Below the pieces are notes generated by a model. The model made no database searches. It was not told where the DNA came from and saw only the letters and a program-made list of their open reading frames with translations. Position numbers and translations under genes: made by a program. This document shows, piece after piece, positions 61,332-64,000 of a DNA stretch of 64,000 nt (the first letter of the stretch is position 1; each line of letters starts with the position of its first letter). Where the stretch lies: NCBI RefSeq assembly GCF_010671565.1, contig NZ_JAABOQ010000002.1:496001-560000 (forward strand). The letters are read 5' to 3'. Source of the DNA: Spongiivirga citrea (lineage in GTDB: Bacteria > Bacteroidota > Bacteroidia > Flavobacteriales > Flavobacteriaceae).

Positions 61332-61392
61332 CCCGCTCTGCGAAGTGTAGCTCTGCGAACGCCCCGCTCTGCAAAGTGTAGCTCTGCGAATG
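61331..61392 (+). repeat. two tandem 31-bp repeats
   Basis: CCCCGCTCTGCGAAGTGTAG plus CTCTGCGAACG (61331-61361) is repeated with two base changes at 61362-61392. GCTCTGCGAA-type words recur four times inside the pair, and CTTCGCAG (61403 region) is the inverse of CTGCGAAG. Confidence 0.85.
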
Positions 61393-61510
61393 TCTGTGAC
61401 TTCGCAGCCTTACTAAGTTACAATGAAATTATTAAAATTATATTGCAGTTTGTAACTGGAAGCCAACATTTTATTGAACAGAAATAGCAATTGAGCTACT
61501 ACATAAAGAA

Positions 61511-61533
61511 GTGCGAAGTTGTAAACTTCGCAC
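61511..61533. repeat. GTGCGAAGTT/AACTTCGCAC hairpin upstream of RAYT
   Basis: A perfect ten-base inverted repeat with a three-base loop, 33 bases before the RAYT ATG. It shares the GCGAAG word with the tandem repeats nearby. It may be a REP substrate of the RAYT, or an attenuating hairpin. Confidence 0.75.
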
Positions 61534-61566
61534 AGCACTACACGAACGTATTTAGTATATTTCAAC

Positions 61567-62169
61567 ATGCAAACAGACGGTTACAAAATAAGAGATCAAT
61601 CAAAACCGCATTTCATCACTTTTACCGTAGTTAACTGGGTAGATATTTTTACCAGAAAAGTATATAAAGATATCGTTATAGAGAATTTGCAGTATTGTAT
61701 CAATAACAAAGGAATGGTTCTTTATGGATATGTTGTAATGAGTAATCATATTCACTTAATAATTCAAAGTAGTGATGATGATCTATCCGGACTAATACGA
61801 GATTTTAAAAAGAATACCGCAAAGAAAATTATAAAACAAATTAATACGGGACCTGAAAGTAGAAGAGAATGGATGCTAAACCAATTTAAAAAGGCTACTG
61901 AAAGCCACAATCGCAATCAAGAATATCAATTCTGGAAATATGGTAACCATCCGGAAGAAATATATTCTCAAAAATTTATGTGGTCTAAGTTAGATTATAT
62001 TCATTTAAATCCAGTTAGGTTGGGCTTAGTCAATAAAGCTTCACACTACATATATTCCAGTGCATCGAATTATGTAAATAATGACGGTGTTATTGATACT
62101 ACAAAAGTAGATAACGCAATTATTAACACTAATAATGATCAAGATTTTTGGAAAAGTATTGCGTGGTAG
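61567..62169 (+). CDS. REP-associated tyrosine transposase (RAYT, Y1/IS200-like)
   Basis: 200 residues, intact. The HUH motif is H61-I-H63 in VVMSNHIHLII and the catalytic tyrosine is Y144 in KLDYIHLNPVRLGLVNKA. FITFTVVNWVDIFTRKVYKD at the start is typical. RAYTs are single-strand DNA endonucleases that mobilise or maintain REP palindromes; they usually occur once per genome without terminal repeats of their own. A hairpin with GCGAAG words lies just upstream. The neighbouring relic shows that another RAYT copy once existed here. Confidence 0.92.
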   Translation: MQTDGYKIRDQSKPHFITFTVVNWVDIFTRKVYKDIVIENLQYCINNKGMVLYGYVVMSNHIHLIIQSSDDDLSGLIRDFKKNTAKKIIKQINTGPESRREWMLNQFKKATESHNRNQEYQFWKYGNHPEEIYSQKFMWSKLDYIHLNPVRLGLVNKASHYIYSSASNYVNNDGVIDTTKVDNAIINTNNDQDFWKSIAW

Positions 62170-62306
62170 TTTAAACGCATTAAATTCTTTTACGGTCCAC
62201 TATTGCTAGTCTGTAAATGAGAGTAAATACAAAGAGTTTTCCCACTTTATACATTTGACAATCACAACAAATATTCTATATTGCGATATAGGAATGAACT
62301 CCTTTT

Positions 62307-64000
62307 ATGACAAAAAAACTACTATACTTTTTTCTTGTTTTAATTTCCTGCCAGTTCATTAACGGGCAACAAGAAACCGCTATTTGGTATTTTGGTGAGT
62401 ACGCAGGCCTCGATTTTCGTGGTGGAGACCCAGTAGAACTTACAGACAGCGCCATGCGTACTATTGAAGGTACATCTGTCATAGCTACTGCAACAGGCGA
62501 TTTACGATTTTATACCAACGGTGTTAACATCTGGAACCGTAATCATCAAATAATGCCTAACGGTAGTGGGCTAAAAGGAGACTCTAATTCTACCCAATCT
62601 TCATTAGTCGTACAACGCCCAGGATCTACCCAAGAATATTTTTTATTTACCGTAGAAGAATATGCCGGAGCCGATGGGTTTAGCTACTCCGTTGTCGATA
62701 TGGCTTTAGATGGTGGTTTAGGTGCGGTAACTAGTCAAAAAAACATACAGCTAGCCACTCCAGTAATGGAAAAATTAACGGCTGTAAAACATCGCAACGG
62801 TAGGGATGTTTGGGTCATCGTTCATGGTTGGCCAAATACTGATTTTCAAGCGTATTTGGTCACTGACGCTGGAGTAAATACAACGCCAATAATAAGCAAT
62901 GTTGGCGCAGATATCAGTACACAGTTTAATTTTACGGGCGAATATACATTGGGCTATTTAAAAGCTTCTCCTGATGGTCGTAAACTGGCAATCGCTCATT
63001 TTAATACCACCGTAGAGTTACTAGATTTTAACAATGAAACCGGAATTGTTTCAAATCCCATTCGTTTAGATAATCCTACAGATCGCTTTTACGGGGTGAT
63101 TGGAGGGTTCGAACAACGTAATTTTTATGGTTTAGAATTCTCTGCTTCCGGCGATCGTTTGTATGTCGCAGTACAGCAAACGATTAATAGTCCAAGGGTA
63201 GAATCTGCCTTACTGCAATACGATTTAACCGCTGCTGATATTCCTGCCTCAGAAATTGTAATTGACCGCCCTTTATTTTTAATCGGTGCCATACAACTTG
63301 CTCCAAATGGTAAAATGTATGTGGCCAATCAATCTCAAAACAGTTTGGGTGTAATTAATAATCCTGAGGCACTAGGTACTGGGTGTAACTATCAAAAAGA
63401 AGGTTTTGCGCTTTCAACACGAAGCTTTGCAGGTTTACCACAATTTAATCAGTCCCTTTTTGTAGCAGGAATTTCTGCTGAAAATTTGTGTTTAGCTAGT
63501 ATAACAGAATTCAAGTTAAATGCCAACCAAATACCCGATGCGGTCGTTTGGAATTTTGATGATCCCGCTTCTGGGGCGAACAATACTTCAACCTTAGAAA
63601 ATCCAACTCACACATTCTCTGCGCTGGGTACCTATATGGTAACTGCACAAGCTACTATTGGGGGTATTGTTTCTGATTTTTCAAAAGAAATAACGATCAA
63701 CAGCGTGCCCTCAATAACAAATATTGAAGATTTTGAAATATGCGATAATGATGCCGATGGCTTTGCTGAATTCGATCTGAGCAACTTGGAACAACAGCTA
63801 ATTAATGGTCAAACAAATGTCAATGTTCGGTATTTTAATGAAGATGATGACGTTATTTCAAGTCCAATTTCGGATTCGTATGTCAATACAATCGCTAATC
63901 AACAACAAATTACTGCTAGGGTTGAAAATGTAAATGATGCCGGTTGTTATTCAGAAACTTCATTCAAGTTAATTGTACATCCCAAAGTGGTAGCCAATCC
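62307..64000 (+). CDS. large T9SS-type surface protein, 5' part only
   Basis: Open frame from ATG 62307 to the right edge (564 codons). Signal peptide MTKKLLYFFLVLISCQFING. The first 370 residues form a beta-propeller-like region (ETAIWYFGEYAGLDFRGGDP; YLKASPDGRKLAIAHFN; IQLAPNGKMYVANQ). A PKD domain follows (VVWNFDDPASGANNTSTLEN; PTHTFSALGTYMVTAQATIG), then a repeat that begins FEICDNDADGFAEFDLSNLE. This order is that of Flavobacteriia proteins with a T9SS type B sorting domain at the far C terminus, which would lie outside. Adhesion or gliding is the likely role; unproven. Confidence 0.85.
   Translation, partial: MTKKLLYFFLVLISCQFINGQQETAIWYFGEYAGLDFRGGDPVELTDSAMRTIEGTSVIATATGDLRFYTNGVNIWNRNHQIMPNGSGLKGDSNSTQSSLVVQRPGSTQEYFLFTVEEYAGADGFSYSVVDMALDGGLGAVTSQKNIQLATPVMEKLTAVKHRNGRDVWVIVHGWPNTDFQAYLVTDAGVNTTPIISNVGADISTQFNFTGEYTLGYLKASPDGRKLAIAHFNTTVELLDFNNETGIVSNPIRLDNPTDRFYGVIGGFEQRNFYGLEFSASGDRLYVAVQQTINSPRVESALLQYDLTAADIPASEIVIDRPLFLIGAIQLAPNGKMYVANQSQNSLGVINNPEALGTGCNYQKEGFALSTRSFAGLPQFNQSLFVAGISAENLCLASITEFKLNANQIPDAVVWNFDDPASGANNTSTLENPTHTFSALGTYMVTAQATIGGIVSDFSKEITINSVPSITNIEDFEICDNDADGFAEFDLSNLEQQLINGQTNVNVRYFNEDDDVISSPISDSYVNTIANQQQITARVENVNDAGCYSETSFKLIVHPKVVAN

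Larger units (their letters stand above)
61233..61566. other. gene-free relic and repeat region between RDD gene and RAYT
   Basis: 334 bases containing, in order, a RAYT 3' relic, an Rhs core relic, two 31-bp tandem repeats, an A+T-rich part and a hairpin, each listed separately. No intact gene is seen. Confidence 0.8.

Noticed and set aside
61331-61392. Two 31-bp repeats as a CRISPR array
   Set aside because: The copies are directly adjacent without spacers, there are only two, and no cas gene is present.

Overview
The window is a chromosome segment from a member of the Bacteroidota, most likely a marine-type Flavobacteriaceae. The reasons are the low G+C, the exact TAnnTTTG -7 promoter elements in front of many genes, an ECF sigma/FecR/TonB-receptor trio with an STN domain, a ParE of flavobacterial type, a type-B gliding/T9SS-style surface protein at the right edge, and the gene order tpx-dgkA-ftsK-lolA-lptG-ribBA. 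One tRNA, tRNA-Ser(UGA), is present. There is no rRNA, CRISPR array or prophage.

Layout. 1-3.8 kb: 3'-truncated parE, an EamA transporter and ychF, all on the minus strand. 3.9-8.7 kb: a cell-surface signalling cassette of ECF sigma factor, FecR anti-sigma and STN-containing TonB receptor, closed by a strong terminator. 8.9-14.9 kb: agmatinase-like ureohydrolase, a ferredoxin divergent from a LuxC-type acyl-CoA reductase, serC-serA, and small conserved proteins. 15-21.8 kb: a complete histidine-to-glutamate pathway (hutH, hutU, hutI, hutG) with a divergent LysR regulator. 21.9-32.7 kb: glmM, acpH-like, ggt, uvrD/pcrA, DsrE, M20 peptidase and a stand-alone FMN glutamate-synthase-domain protein. 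32.8-39.5 kb: tpx, dgkA, ftsK, lolA, lptF/G and a ribBA whose GTP cyclohydrolase II half has lost its zinc cysteines. 39.6-43.1 kb: DegT aminotransferase, thioredoxin, nitroreductase, TauE/SafE permease and tRNA-Ser.

43.3-64 kb is the accessory part. A tight minus-strand operon encodes a miniature type II secretion/type IV pilus-like machine: pseudopilin, GxGD prepilin peptidase, GspE ATPase, secretin, and GspL-like and GspM/PilO-like assembly proteins. It has no GspF in the operon. Divergent from it are two giant secreted Rhs/YD-repeat proteins of 1920 and 1691 residues. The first ends in about eight Ig-like units. The second carries two inserted lectin-like domains, an Rhs core, and a Hint (intein-like) domain that ends only two residues before the stop codon. 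A small RDD-family membrane protein follows at once. Behind it lie relics of an rhs tip and of a RAYT transposase, tandem 31-bp repeats, a hairpin, an intact RAYT, and the start of a large surface protein.

Interspersed inverted-repeat (REP-like) elements of several sequence families sit in intergenic spaces around 2.6, 19.5, 21.9, 31.1 and 39.5 kb. The best candidates for something undescribed are the Rhs pair with the Hint end and RDD partner, its position next to the reduced type II secretion operon, and the relic mosaic beside the RAYT. All functional links between these are inference.
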